A stretch of 64,000 nucleotides of DNA, taken from assembly GCF_004402695.1 (NCBI RefSeq), contig NZ_SOFL01000002.1:188956-252955 (forward strand). The letters run 5' to 3'. Every line of letters begins with the position of its first letter. Positions within the stretch are counted from its first letter, which is position 1. This DNA comes from Cryobacterium adonitolivorans. Its GTDB lineage: Bacteria > Actinomycetota > Actinomycetes > Actinomycetales > Microbacteriaceae. The notes below the pieces were generated by a model. The model was not told the DNA's origin, did not search any database, and was given only the letters and a program-made list of their open reading frames with translations. Shown in pieces: positions 39,907 through 48,612 of the stretch. The position numbers and the translations under genes are program-made.

Positions 39907-41295
39907 ATGACCATGACCGACGTCGCGTCCACAGTCGTCACCGAGCTTTCCGCCGTGCTCTCCAGCGCACAGATCGTGACGGGGCCCCGCACCGAGAGCA
40001 ACCGGCGCGACCAGTCCGAGGGCACCCTGAGCGGCGAACCGCTCGCCGTGGTGTTTCCGGCCAGCACCGAAGAGGTGGCCGCCGTGGTCACCATCGCGGC
40101 GGCCCACCGCATCCCGATCGTGCCGCAGGGGGCCCGCACCGGGCTGGCCGGCGGGGCGAACGCGATCGACGGCGCTATCGTGCTGACCACCACCCGGCTC
40201 AAGAAGATCCTGGTGGTTGACGCCGCGAACCAAACGGCCACAGTGCAAGCCGGGGTACGCACCATCGCGCTCGCCCGTGCGGCCGAGGCCGTTGACCTCT
40301 TCTACCCGCCGGACCCCGGCTCGTGGCGCGCCTCCACCATCGGCGGCAATGTGGCCACCAACGCCGGGGGGATGCTCTGCGTCAAGTACGGCGTCACCGG
40401 CAACTTCGTGCGCCAGCTCACGGTGGTGCTCGCCGACGGGTCGATCGTGCACACCGGCCAGCGCACCATCAAGGGCGTGGCCGGCTACAACCTCACCGCG
40501 TTGCTGGTGGGCTCCGAAGGAACCCTGGGCATCATCACCGAGATCACCGTGGGCCTGCTGCCCAAACCCGGCAGCCCCTCCGGCGTTGCGGCGACCTTCG
40601 CCAACACGGCGGATGCCCTGGCCGCCGCCAACACGATCGTTGCCGGCGACCGCCGGCCGAGCGTCCTCGAATTCCTCGACGGTGCCTGCATCGCCGCCAT
40701 CAACGCCTTCGATCCCGCCTCGATCCTGCCCGCCGGGGCGGGGGCCCTGCTGCTCGTGCAGTCCGACCAGATCGGCCAGGCACACGACGACGTCGAGGCC
40801 TACGCCGAGGTGCTGCGAGCCGCCGGAGCCGACGAGGTCACCATTGCGCACGATGCGGAGTCGCTCGAAAAGCTGATGAGCGCACGGAGGTTGCTGCACC
40901 CGGCCGTGCAGGCCGTGCGCGGCGGCTGCCTGAACGAGGACATCACGGTGCCACGCTCCCAGCTGGGCGCCCTGCTACTGGGCCTGGCCGAGATCTCCCG
41001 GGAACTCGACGTGCCGATCAGCACCGGCGGCCACATCGGCGACGGCAACCTGCACCCCGTGATCGGTTACGACCCCGAGGTGCCTGCCGAGATCGACAAG
41101 GCGCACGCGGCGTTCGCCAGGGTCATCGACCTGGCCATCTCGCTCGACGGGTCGGCGTCGGGCGAGCACGGCATCGGTGTGCTCAAGCGGGCGCACCTCG
41201 ACGACGAGCTCGGCCCGGTGCTGCGCGACCTGCAGTTGCGGGTGAAGGCAGCCTTCGACCCGTACTCGATCCTCAACCCCGGCAAGAAGCTCTAG
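39907..41295 (+). CDS. glcD: FAD-linked glycolate/lactate oxidase subunit
   Basis: A 462-residue FAD-binding type 4 protein. FAD domain with IVPQGARTGLAGGANAIDG and STIGGNVATNAGGMLCVKYG; C-terminal FAD-oxidase domain with GHIGDGNLHPVIGYD and SASGEHGIGVLKR. This is the pattern of GlcD, D-lactate dehydrogenase and related 2-hydroxyacid oxidases. No glcE/glcF genes follow, so it may be a single-subunit 2-hydroxyacid dehydrogenase. GAGG lies 6 nt before the ATG. Confidence 0.88.
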   Translation: MTMTDVASTVVTELSAVLSSAQIVTGPRTESNRRDQSEGTLSGEPLAVVFPASTEEVAAVVTIAAAHRIPIVPQGARTGLAGGANAIDGAIVLTTTRLKKILVVDAANQTATVQAGVRTIALARAAEAVDLFYPPDPGSWRASTIGGNVATNAGGMLCVKYGVTGNFVRQLTVVLADGSIVHTGQRTIKGVAGYNLTALLVGSEGTLGIITEITVGLLPKPGSPSGVAATFANTADALAAANTIVAGDRRPSVLEFLDGACIAAINAFDPASILPAGAGALLLVQSDQIGQAHDDVEAYAEVLRAAGADEVTIAHDAESLEKLMSARRLLHPAVQAVRGGCLNEDITVPRSQLGALLLGLAEISRELDVPISTGGHIGDGNLHPVIGYDPEVPAEIDKAHAAFARVIDLAISLDGSASGEHGIGVLKRAHLDDELGPVLRDLQLRVKAAFDPYSILNPGKKL

Positions 41296-41355
41296 GGCGC
41301 CGCTGGCCGGGATCTGATTCCCTCATCGGGCGTGCCCACGGGATGCGTGTCTCCG

Positions 41356-41429
41356 CTGATCGAGCTTGTCGAGACCCCCGTGAGGTGCTTGTGTGGCGCG
41401 CCCCGCCCGCTGGTCGAGCTTGTTGAGAC
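41356..41429. repeat. Two copies of a 20-bp intergenic repeat
   Basis: CTGATCGAGCTTGTCGAGAC (41356-41375) and CTGGTCGAGCTTGTTGAGAC (41410-41429), 18 of 20 identical, 54 bp apart. The element contains TCGAGCTTGTCGA, partly palindromic. Confidence 0.75.
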
Positions 41430-41530
41430 TGCGCGGGCCGTCTTTCCGCGGCGAAAAATGTTTCGATATTCGCTTGTGAATAAGTTGACATTATCTCGCA
41501 TGTAAGTCTGATTCGTGAGAGAATGGGGTT

Positions 41531-43444
41531 ATGGACGAAGAGCTAGTTGGCTCCACCGCACCGACGGGAACACCTCCCGGCGGCCCGGATCTCCATGACT
41601 GGAACACCGCCCTGGCCACTCCAGCACCGGATGTTGCTGGCCTGAATACCGCCAGCCTGAGTGGAACCACCGACATTGCGCCCGGCCCGGAGTCCGGTCG
41701 TGCGGGCGGCCCTGAAGCCGTCGCCGCCGCAGGCACGCCGGGCCGCACTCGGCCCCGTGGTTCCCGCGGGACCCACCCCGGTCAGCCGCGCAGCGGCCCG
41801 AGCGTGGGGCAGCCCCAGTGGCGGGATCCGGCCGAACTCCCCGGCGTGCAGCGCGCTCACACCGGCGCCTTCGGTGACAAGCTCCGAGTCCTCGAGGACG
41901 CCGCGGGCATGGTTCAGGCGGTGCTGGAGTCGATCGACCTCGACGCGCTCAGCGACGCCGAAGTGGTGGCGTTCACCCAAATGGTCGAACACGCCGGCCG
42001 GCCGGTGGACGCGGCCAGGGTCGGCGCCGCGACCGTTGTCGGCTACCGGTCCCGGCCCGGGTTGGGCCGGGACTCCATGGCCTGGCGGTTGGGCGCCTCG
42101 CACCAGAACGACCTGCTCACCCGGCTGACTCTGGCGTCGCGGCAGGAGATGAAACGGCGGCTGGCTCTGGGTGAGAAGGTGGCCCAGAGGGTGCTGGGTG
42201 GTCAGGTCCTCGAGCCGGAGTTCCCCGCGGTCGCCGCCGCGCTGAAAGCCGGCGAACTCGGGGTCGATGCGGCGGAAGCCATCGTGAAAGGGCTGACCGA
42301 CTACAAAGTGCACGGTCGTTTCGACGCCGATCAGACCGAGGTGGAATCCGCCGAAATCGGCCTCGTCGAACGGGCGACCGGGTCGGTCTTCGACCGCATC
42401 CCCGGCACTGGCGACATTGGCACCGGCACCGGCACCGGCACCGGGACGGGCACAGGCGCCGGCACTGACTCTGACACGGACGCTGACGACGTGGGCGTCG
42501 GTGCCCGTTCTGGGTTCAGCGGTCCGATCCATCGGCTCCGCGACTCCGACGGGTTCACCTACCCGGCCGATGACCTCCGGCCCATGGCCGTGCGGATGCA
42601 AGCGTTGCTCAACCCTGACGGGCTCGCTCCGAATGCGAGCACGGTCGAAGCGACCTCCACCATCTCCTTCGGCGAGCTCACCCGGGGCCTCTACCCGCTC
42701 CGGGGCGGCGTGACGCCGGACCTCAAGGGTGTGATCCAGAACCTGTTCAACACTTTCCAGTCCGCCCGCTCGGCGCCCCGGTTCCCGTCCGCCGAGGAGC
42801 AACAGCGCATTGAGGCCGGCGAGCTGGTGCCGGGCGAGCTGATCGACGAACGCACCGGCGGCGAGAAGCGGGCCGACATCCTCCGCGGCATCCTCGTCCA
42901 GGTGGCCCAGGATCCCCGCATTCCGACGATGGGCGGCCTGCCGCCGACGTTGATGGTGCACGTGAACGCCCTCGACCTGCTCAAGCAGGCCGGCGTCGGC
43001 TGGATCGACGGGGTAGACGCGCCGATCTCGATGAAGACCATCAACCAGATGATCGACAACGGCGGCTTCCAACCCATCTTCTTCGGCGGTACCGGCGCCG
43101 TCCTCGGCCTGGGCTCCAAAGCCCGCTGCTTCACCCCGATGCAACGCAAAATGATCGCCGCCCGCGACGGCGGCTGCATCATCCCCGGCTGCGACTGCCC
43201 ACCCCAATGGACCGAAGTGCACCACGTCATCCCGTGGCAGACCGGCGGGATAACAAACGTGGGCAACGGGGTGCTGCTGTGTTGGTACCACCATCACAAC
43301 ATCGACACCGCCGGGTGGAGAATCCGGATGGTCGCCGGGCTACCCCAGGTGAAAGCACCGCACTGGATCGACCCGGCCGGGAAATGGCGCACACCCGAGA
43401 AGCACCGGGCGCACGACCCCGAAACACGACGCCAAGATGAGTAG
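41531..43444 (+). CDS. DUF222/13E12-repeat HNH endonuclease-like protein
   Basis: A 637-residue protein of the 13E12 family common in actinobacteria: a long DUF222 region (about 110-480) and a C-terminal HNH nuclease domain (CIIPGCDCPPQWTEVHHVIP, then TGGITNVGNGVLLCWYHHHNID). A glycine/threonine-rich insert at about 297-310 is encoded by GGCACC units. Role unknown; the family is often multicopy and intron/repeat-like. GAGAGAATGGGG precedes the ATG. Confidence 0.88.
   Translation: MDEELVGSTAPTGTPPGGPDLHDWNTALATPAPDVAGLNTASLSGTTDIAPGPESGRAGGPEAVAAAGTPGRTRPRGSRGTHPGQPRSGPSVGQPQWRDPAELPGVQRAHTGAFGDKLRVLEDAAGMVQAVLESIDLDALSDAEVVAFTQMVEHAGRPVDAARVGAATVVGYRSRPGLGRDSMAWRLGASHQNDLLTRLTLASRQEMKRRLALGEKVAQRVLGGQVLEPEFPAVAAALKAGELGVDAAEAIVKGLTDYKVHGRFDADQTEVESAEIGLVERATGSVFDRIPGTGDIGTGTGTGTGTGTGAGTDSDTDADDVGVGARSGFSGPIHRLRDSDGFTYPADDLRPMAVRMQALLNPDGLAPNASTVEATSTISFGELTRGLYPLRGGVTPDLKGVIQNLFNTFQSARSAPRFPSAEEQQRIEAGELVPGELIDERTGGEKRADILRGILVQVAQDPRIPTMGGLPPTLMVHVNALDLLKQAGVGWIDGVDAPISMKTINQMIDNGGFQPIFFGGTGAVLGLGSKARCFTPMQRKMIAARDGGCIIPGCDCPPQWTEVHHVIPWQTGGITNVGNGVLLCWYHHHNIDTAGWRIRMVAGLPQVKAPHWIDPAGKWRTPEKHRAHDPETRRQDE
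42419..42442. repeat. GGCACC hexanucleotide run inside the DUF222 gene
   Basis: Four GGCACC units in a row, coding for alternating glycine and threonine; more GT-type codons follow to 42470. Confidence 0.8.
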
Positions 43445-43687
43445 CCCCGACGGCAAGACGGACGGCAAGACGAACGGCCCGGCATGCAGCTGCCCTACCC
43501 GGATGTCGCGACGCTCTCGGCGCGGCGGGTGGAACTGCCGTCCGGCGGGGCTCGGTCGGTTTCTGGGCCGCCAGAGGGCATTTTCGGCTGGAGTATTTCC
43601 GGCGGGAGTACTGCCATCCGGACCGTGCGCGACGTACTATCGCCTTGGGCGCCAGCCGGCGCCCGGTTACGGCAACGGAGGTACGCA
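43445..43687. other. Gene-free leader of the repeat-protein operon
   Basis: Starts with short GACGGCAAGAC-type repeats after the HNH stop. TACTAT at 43635-43640 could be a -10 of the downstream operon, with no good -35. No other structure seen. Confidence 0.35.
43677..43682 (+). promoter_or_regulatory. Shine-Dalgarno (GGAGGT) that fixes the repeat-protein start
   Basis: GGAGGT ends 5 nt before GTG at 43688. It picks out this GTG as the start of the 84-residue repeat protein. Confidence 0.85.
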
Positions 43688-43942
43688 GTGGGCATCAACG
43701 ACGACGACATCACCACATCCGGCGCGGATTCGAACGAAGGCACGGCCGACGGCGGCGCCAACCAGGCGGGCCATGACGGCGGCGCCGACGGAACCGCGAA
43801 CGCCGGAGAAGGCACCGCCGACGGCGGCGCCAACCCGGCAGGCCACGACGGCGGCGCCGACGGCTCCGCCTCGAGCGAGGGCATCGCGGACGGCGGCGCC
43901 AACCCTGAAGGTCACGACGGCGGCGCCGACGGAACCGCCTGA
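43688..43942 (+). CDS. Small three-repeat acidic protein (possible modification substrate)
   Basis: An 84-residue protein made almost only of G, A, D, N, T, S and E, with no Cys, Lys, Arg or aromatic residue. After a 16-residue leader (with DDDITTSGADSN) come three 21-residue repeats (17-37, 41-61, 64-84) of the form EGxADGGANxx followed by GHDGGADGxA; the last ends exactly at the C-terminus. Each has one Asn (25, 49, 72) and one His (29, 53, 76). The stop overlaps the start of the JmjC gene by one base (TGATG), so the two are translated together. The role is unknown; a peptide substrate for the oxygenase is inference. Confidence 0.8.
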   Translation: MGINDDDITTSGADSNEGTADGGANQAGHDGGADGTANAGEGTADGGANPAGHDGGADGSASSEGIADGGANPEGHDGGADGTA

Positions 43943-45201
43943 TGACGAGCGAGGGGCGCGGGGCGAGCGATCCTCCCGCGCTCGCGCGCTTGCTCTCGGT
44001 ATCGCCGGATGCCTTCGCCGCCGACTACTGGGACCAAAAGCCGCTGTTTACTCGCGCGGCCACGCTGCCAGGCAGGTTCGATGACCTTTTTACCGCAGAC
44101 GCGGTCGACGAACTCGTCACCCACCGGGGACTGCGCACGCCGTTTGTGCGCATGGCGCGAGAGGGTGTCGTGCTCGACGCCGGCCGGTTCACCGCGCCCG
44201 GCGGACTCGGCGCCGAGATCGCCGACCAGGTCAGCGCCGACAAGGTGCTCGACGAGTTCACCGGTGGAGCCACCCTGGTGCTCCAGGGGCTGCATCGCAC
44301 CTGGCCGCCGTTGGCCGAATTCACCCGTCAGCTCATGAGCGACCTCGGCCATCCCGCCCAGGTGAACGCCTACGTCACCCCGGCCTCCGAGCGCGGTTTC
44401 GACCCGCACTACGACGTGCACGATGTCTTCGTTCTGCAGATCGCGGGGGAGAAGCGCTGGCGCATCCACCCGCCGGTGCACCCGCGCCCGCTACGCGCCC
44501 AGCCGTGGACCGACCATCGTCGTGCCGTGGAACTGCAGGCCCAGAATGAACCGGCCATCGACGAGGTCTTCAGGCCCAACGACGTGCTCTACCTGCCTCG
44601 AGGCTGGATCCACTCGGCGACGGCGCTCGGCGGCACGTCGATCCATCTCACCATCGGCGTCGCCGCCCTCACCCGCCACGACGTGCTGCACGAGGCCATC
44701 GCGCACGCGGCGGCCTCCGAAAGCCTGCGCGCCGCCCTGCCCCTGGGCATCGACCTCACGGATGCGGCGACCGTCGGCGCCCTGCTGGCCGATACCGTCG
44801 ACGATTTCGCCCGGTTCACCGGCGCGGAGCCTGCCCCGGCGGAACCTACCCCGGCCCAGGCAGTATCCGCGCGACTGGCCCGCCGGGTGCGAGCCTCCAC
44901 CCGCGCCGAGCCGATCGCACCCCTGGCAACGACCGCGGCCGCAACAGCCCTGCACGAGGCCACCACGGTGAGCCTGCGGCGGGGACTCGGCGCCCGATTC
45001 GGGCCGGGCCCGAACCCCGGCGACGTGTCCCTCGTGCTGCCGGACAAGACCGTGACCCTGCCGGCGGAGGCCGCCGACGCGCTGACGCAGATCCTCACCG
45101 GGCACACCGTGCAGGCCGGCGACCTGGCCGGGCTGGATGCGGCGTCATCGCTCGTTGTGGCCCGACGCCTGGTGCGCGAGGGCGTCCTGGTGGTGCGGTG
45201 A
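43942..45201 (+). CDS. JmjC/cupin-4 oxygenase (ribosomal-oxygenase-like)
   Basis: A 419-residue Fe(II)/2-oxoglutarate-type enzyme of the ROX family (NO66/MINA53/YcfD). Iron ligands visible: His156 and Asp158 in PHYDVHDVF, and His224 in LPRGWIHSA; VLQIAGEKRWRIH follows as in the family. C-terminal winged-helix-type region (about 290-419). Known relatives hydroxylate a His or Arg of a ribosomal protein. It overlaps the upstream repeat-protein gene by one base and the downstream ferredoxin gene by 4 nt. Confidence 0.85.
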   Translation: MTSEGRGASDPPALARLLSVSPDAFAADYWDQKPLFTRAATLPGRFDDLFTADAVDELVTHRGLRTPFVRMAREGVVLDAGRFTAPGGLGAEIADQVSADKVLDEFTGGATLVLQGLHRTWPPLAEFTRQLMSDLGHPAQVNAYVTPASERGFDPHYDVHDVFVLQIAGEKRWRIHPPVHPRPLRAQPWTDHRRAVELQAQNEPAIDEVFRPNDVLYLPRGWIHSATALGGTSIHLTIGVAALTRHDVLHEAIAHAAASESLRAALPLGIDLTDAATVGALLADTVDDFARFTGAEPAPAEPTPAQAVSARLARRVRASTRAEPIAPLATTAAATALHEATTVSLRRGLGARFGPGPNPGDVSLVLPDKTVTLPAEAADALTQILTGHTVQAGDLAGLDAASSLVVARRLVREGVLVVR

Positions 45202-46100
45202 GCCTGCCCGCAGCCCCGGGCTGGCTGCCGTGCAGCGATCGTTCCCTGGAGCGCGGCGATCCGCTCCCGGGCACGGCGGGCTACGGCGAACGCTGGTTCC
45301 TCGTCGAGATCGACGGGGCCTGGGGCGCGCACGCGTTCCTGCAGTCGCCGCTGGACCCCGCACTCGCCCGGGCCCTGGTGACGCGCATCGAATCCGCGGG
45401 CATCCGGCCGCTCGCCATCCGCCGAACCGGCCGTAGTGCGAACCAACGGCGCGCCCAAACCGAGTGGCGGTGGGCGGCCGTGGACGCCAGGGTCGGTCAC
45501 GAACGAGTGCACTGGGGAGTGGTGTCCGACCCTGCCGATCTGCTGCGCGTGCCGCTGGACGGGGCGGGCGGCGCGCCGTCGACCGAGCCGCTCATCTGCG
45601 TGTGCACCCATGCCCGGCACGACCAGTGCTGCGCCGTGAAGGGGCGGCCGGTGGTCACCGCCCTCGCCCAGGCCTACCCGGCCGCCACCTGGGAATGCTC
45701 CCACCTCGGCGGGGACAGGTTCGCGGCCACCCTGATCCTGTTCCCACACGGGCTGTACTACGGCCGGGTGACCGGCGCCGAGGCCCCTGACCTTGTTGAC
45801 GCGTACCTCGACGGTCGCATCGAACCGCGCTGGTTCCGGGGCCGCAGCTCGCTGCCCAATGTGGTGCAGGCGGCAGCCGCGTTCGCCCGGGCGAACCGGG
45901 GCGACAACCGTATCGACGCCTTCGACTACAGGTCCTGGACGGAGTCGGGGGGAGTGCACACCGTGAGCTTCAACCACGGCGGAAAACAGCTCGCGGTGCG
46001 ACTCACCGAGAGCCTGTCGGCGCCGCTGCTCAGCACCTGCGCGGCCAGCTCTGCCCAGCCGGTGCGGGAGTTCGAACTGCGCTCGATCGCCCCCGGCTGA
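45198..46100 (+). CDS. Thioredoxin-like [2Fe-2S] ferredoxin (sucrase/ferredoxin-like)
   Basis: A 300-residue protein. The middle carries CVCTHARHDQCCAVKGRPV and, after about 20 residues, WECSHLGGDRFA, the cluster-binding set of the sucrase/ferredoxin-like (Apd1-type) family, which can bind a 2Fe-2S cluster with Cys and His ligands. It probably carries electrons. GTG start inside the JmjC stop codon region (GTGA overlap), so co-translated with the oxygenase. Confidence 0.85.
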   Translation: MSLPAAPGWLPCSDRSLERGDPLPGTAGYGERWFLVEIDGAWGAHAFLQSPLDPALARALVTRIESAGIRPLAIRRTGRSANQRRAQTEWRWAAVDARVGHERVHWGVVSDPADLLRVPLDGAGGAPSTEPLICVCTHARHDQCCAVKGRPVVTALAQAYPAATWECSHLGGDRFAATLILFPHGLYYGRVTGAEAPDLVDAYLDGRIEPRWFRGRSSLPNVVQAAAAFARANRGDNRIDAFDYRSWTESGGVHTVSFNHGGKQLAVRLTESLSAPLLSTCAASSAQPVREFELRSIAPG

Positions 46101-46298
46101 CAACCCCCCAACTGGAGGTGATTACGGGACCAAGGTCCCGGTTTACGGGCCTCCTCTGAGGGTAGTGTTCCAAACAGAGGGCGAACCACCGGCACCTGGC
46201 ACTAGCTGGTACCTCGTGGTCCTGCTCTCATGGCCCGCACGGTGGGATAAACACCCAGTCAGCGGGAAAGCCTCGATCCTACAAGGAGAGCACACCAT
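46101..46298. other. 198-bp pfl leader
   Basis: Contains the DosR-like palindrome (46125-46140). The rest has no gene and no other clear motif; AAGGAGAG at 46282-46289 is the Shine-Dalgarno of pflB. Confidence 0.6.
46125..46140. promoter_or_regulatory. DosR/DevR-like palindrome upstream of pflB
   Basis: CGGGACCAAGGTCCCG: 7-bp perfect arms around AA. It shares GGGAC-N4-GTCCC with the DosR/DevR box (consensus TTSGGGACTWWAGTCCCSAA). It lies about 160 nt before pflB, the gene most expected to respond to low oxygen. Confidence 0.6.
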
Positions 46299-48566
46299 AT
46301 GACCGTCACAGATGGCATCCGAAGCGACCAGCAGGGTCTTGCAGAAACCGGCCCCGCCGAATTCGTCAGCGGCCCGTGGCAGGACTCGATCAACCTGCGC
46401 GACTTCATCCAGCGCAACTACACGCCGTACCTCGGCGACGCGAGCTTCCTCGCCGGCGCCACCGAGCGCACCACCGGCATCTGGGCAAAGCTGTCCGCGA
46501 TGTTCCCGGTAGAGCGCGAAAAGGGCGTCTACGACATCGACGCGACCACCCCGTCTTCCATCACCGCGCACAAGCCCGGTTACATCGACAAGGACAACGA
46601 GGTCATCGTCGGCCTCCAGACCGACGCGCCGCTCAAGCGCGCGATCATGCCCTTCGGCGGCTGGCGCATGGTCGCCACCTCGCTCGAGACCTACGGCTAC
46701 CCCGTGTCGCCCGAGCTCGAGACGATCTTCACCGACTACCGCAAGACCCATAACACCGCCGTCTTCGACGTCTACCCTCCCGGCGTGCGCCGTGCGCGCA
46801 GCAGCCACCTGATCACGGGCCTGCCGGATGCCTACGGCCGCGGCCGCATCATCGGTGACTACCGTCGGGTTGCCCTCTACGGCATCGACGCCCTGATCGC
46901 CGGCAAGAAGAACGATCGCGCCGAACTGGACATGGAGCCCTCGACCGAGGACATCATCCGTGCCCGCGAGGAAAACTCGGAGCAGATCCGGGCCCTCAAG
47001 GAACTCGCCCAGATGGCCGCCAGCTACGGCTCGGACATCTCCAAGCCCGCCACCACCGCCAAGGAAGCCGTTCAGTGGCTGTACTTCGCGTACCTCGGTG
47101 CGGTCAAGGAGCAGAACGGTGCGGCAATGTCGTTCGGCCGCAACGCGGCCTTCCTCGATGCCTACATCGAGCGCGACCTCGCCGCAGGCACCCTGACCGA
47201 AGAGGGCGCCCAGGAGCTCATTGACGACCTCGTCATCAAGCTGCGCATCGTGCGGTTCCTTCGCACCCCGGAGTACGACGAGATCTTCGCCGGCGACCCC
47301 ACCTGGGTCACCGAGTCGCTCGCCGGCATCGGTGAAGACGGTCGCCCGCTCGTCACCAAGACCGCGTTCCGCTTCCTGCAGACCCTGTACAACGTGGGCC
47401 CCGCACCCGAGCCGAACCTGACCGTGCTCTGGAGCGACAAGCTGCCTGAGGGCTTCAAGCGCTTCTGCGCCCAGGTCTCGATCGACACGTCGGCTATCCA
47501 GTACGAGTCCGACGAACTCATCCGCAACGAGATGGGTGACGACGCCGCGATCGCATGTTGCGTCTCGCCGATGCGCGTCGGCAAGCAGATGCAGTTCTTC
47601 GGAGCCCGCGTCAACGCCGTCAAGGCGCTGCTGTACTCGATCAACGGTGGCAAGGACGAGGTGTCCGGCAAGCAGATCGCCCCGGCCACCGCGCCGAACA
47701 CCGACGAGGTCCTCGACTACGACACCGTCTTCCCCGCCTACCTCGAAACCCTCGAGTGGCTCGCAGAGACCTACGTCACCGCGCTGAACTGCATCCACTA
47801 CATGCACGACAAGTACGCGTACGAGCGCCTCGAGATGGCACTGCACGACAAGGAAATTATCCGCACCCTGGCCTGCGGCATTGCCGGCCTGAGCGTGGTT
47901 GCCGACTCGCTGTCCGCCATCAAGTACGCCACGGTCCGTCCGGTGCGCGACGAGACCGGCCTGGTTGTCGACTACACCGTTGAGGGCGAATTCCCCACCT
48001 TCGGTAATGACGACGACCGCGTCGACGTCATCGCGGTCGACGTCATGGAACGCTTCATGACGATGATCCGCAAGCACCCGACCTACCGCGACGCCATTCA
48101 CACCCAGTCGATCCTGACGATCACGTCCAACGTGGTCTACGGCAAGGCCACCGGCAACACGCCCGATGGTCGCCGTAAGGGTGAGCCGTTCGCACCGGGG
48201 GCCAACCCGATGAACGGCCGCGACACGCACGGCATGCTCGCGTCGGCACTCAGTGTCGCGAAGCTTCCGTACAGTGAAGCGCAGGACGGCATCTCGCTGA
48301 CCAACACGGTTGTCCCGAGCGGCCTCGGCCACACCAAGGATGAGCAGATCACCAGCCTGGTCGGCCTGCTCGACGCATTCACGTCGGCCACCGGTTACCA
48401 CCTGAACGTCAACGTGCTCAACAAAGAGACCCTCGAAGACGCGATGCTGCACCCGGAGAACTACCCGCAGCTGACCATCCGAGTTTCCGGCTACGCCGTG
48501 AACTTCGTTCGCCTCACCCGCGAGCAGCAGATGGATGTCATCAGCCGCACGTTCCACTCGCACTAA
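46299..48566 (+). CDS. pflB: Formate C-acetyltransferase (pyruvate formate-lyase)
   Basis: A 755-residue glycyl-radical enzyme splitting pyruvate and CoA into acetyl-CoA and formate without oxygen. Catalytic Cys420-Cys421 in AIACCVSPM and the radical glycine Gly731 in RVSGYAVNF are present. AAGGAGAG lies 9 nt before the ATG. Followed 46 nt later by its activase. PFL is unusual in this bacterial group, which is mostly aerobic. Confidence 0.97.
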   Translation: MTVTDGIRSDQQGLAETGPAEFVSGPWQDSINLRDFIQRNYTPYLGDASFLAGATERTTGIWAKLSAMFPVEREKGVYDIDATTPSSITAHKPGYIDKDNEVIVGLQTDAPLKRAIMPFGGWRMVATSLETYGYPVSPELETIFTDYRKTHNTAVFDVYPPGVRRARSSHLITGLPDAYGRGRIIGDYRRVALYGIDALIAGKKNDRAELDMEPSTEDIIRAREENSEQIRALKELAQMAASYGSDISKPATTAKEAVQWLYFAYLGAVKEQNGAAMSFGRNAAFLDAYIERDLAAGTLTEEGAQELIDDLVIKLRIVRFLRTPEYDEIFAGDPTWVTESLAGIGEDGRPLVTKTAFRFLQTLYNVGPAPEPNLTVLWSDKLPEGFKRFCAQVSIDTSAIQYESDELIRNEMGDDAAIACCVSPMRVGKQMQFFGARVNAVKALLYSINGGKDEVSGKQIAPATAPNTDEVLDYDTVFPAYLETLEWLAETYVTALNCIHYMHDKYAYERLEMALHDKEIIRTLACGIAGLSVVADSLSAIKYATVRPVRDETGLVVDYTVEGEFPTFGNDDDRVDVIAVDVMERFMTMIRKHPTYRDAIHTQSILTITSNVVYGKATGNTPDGRRKGEPFAPGANPMNGRDTHGMLASALSVAKLPYSEAQDGISLTNTVVPSGLGHTKDEQITSLVGLLDAFTSATGYHLNVNVLNKETLEDAMLHPENYPQLTIRVSGYAVNFVRLTREQQMDVISRTFHSH

Positions 48567-48612
48567 AGAAAACCCTTAACAGATGACCGGCAACGCTAGG
48601 TAGGACGAGACC

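Noticed and set aside
41531..43444. HNH protein considered as a sign of prophage or homing element
   Set aside because: The DUF222/13E12 family is a normal multicopy chromosomal family in actinobacteria, and no phage or intron features surround it.
46101..46298. pfl leader searched for FNR, CRP or Rex sites
   Set aside because: No TTGAT-N4-ATCAA, TGTGA-N6-TCACA or TTGTGAA-N4-TTCACAA type site is present; only the DosR-like palindrome stands out.
46143..48563. Minus-strand open frame of 806 codons opposite pflB
   Set aside because: Antisense to a gene with full catalytic motifs; no start signals.
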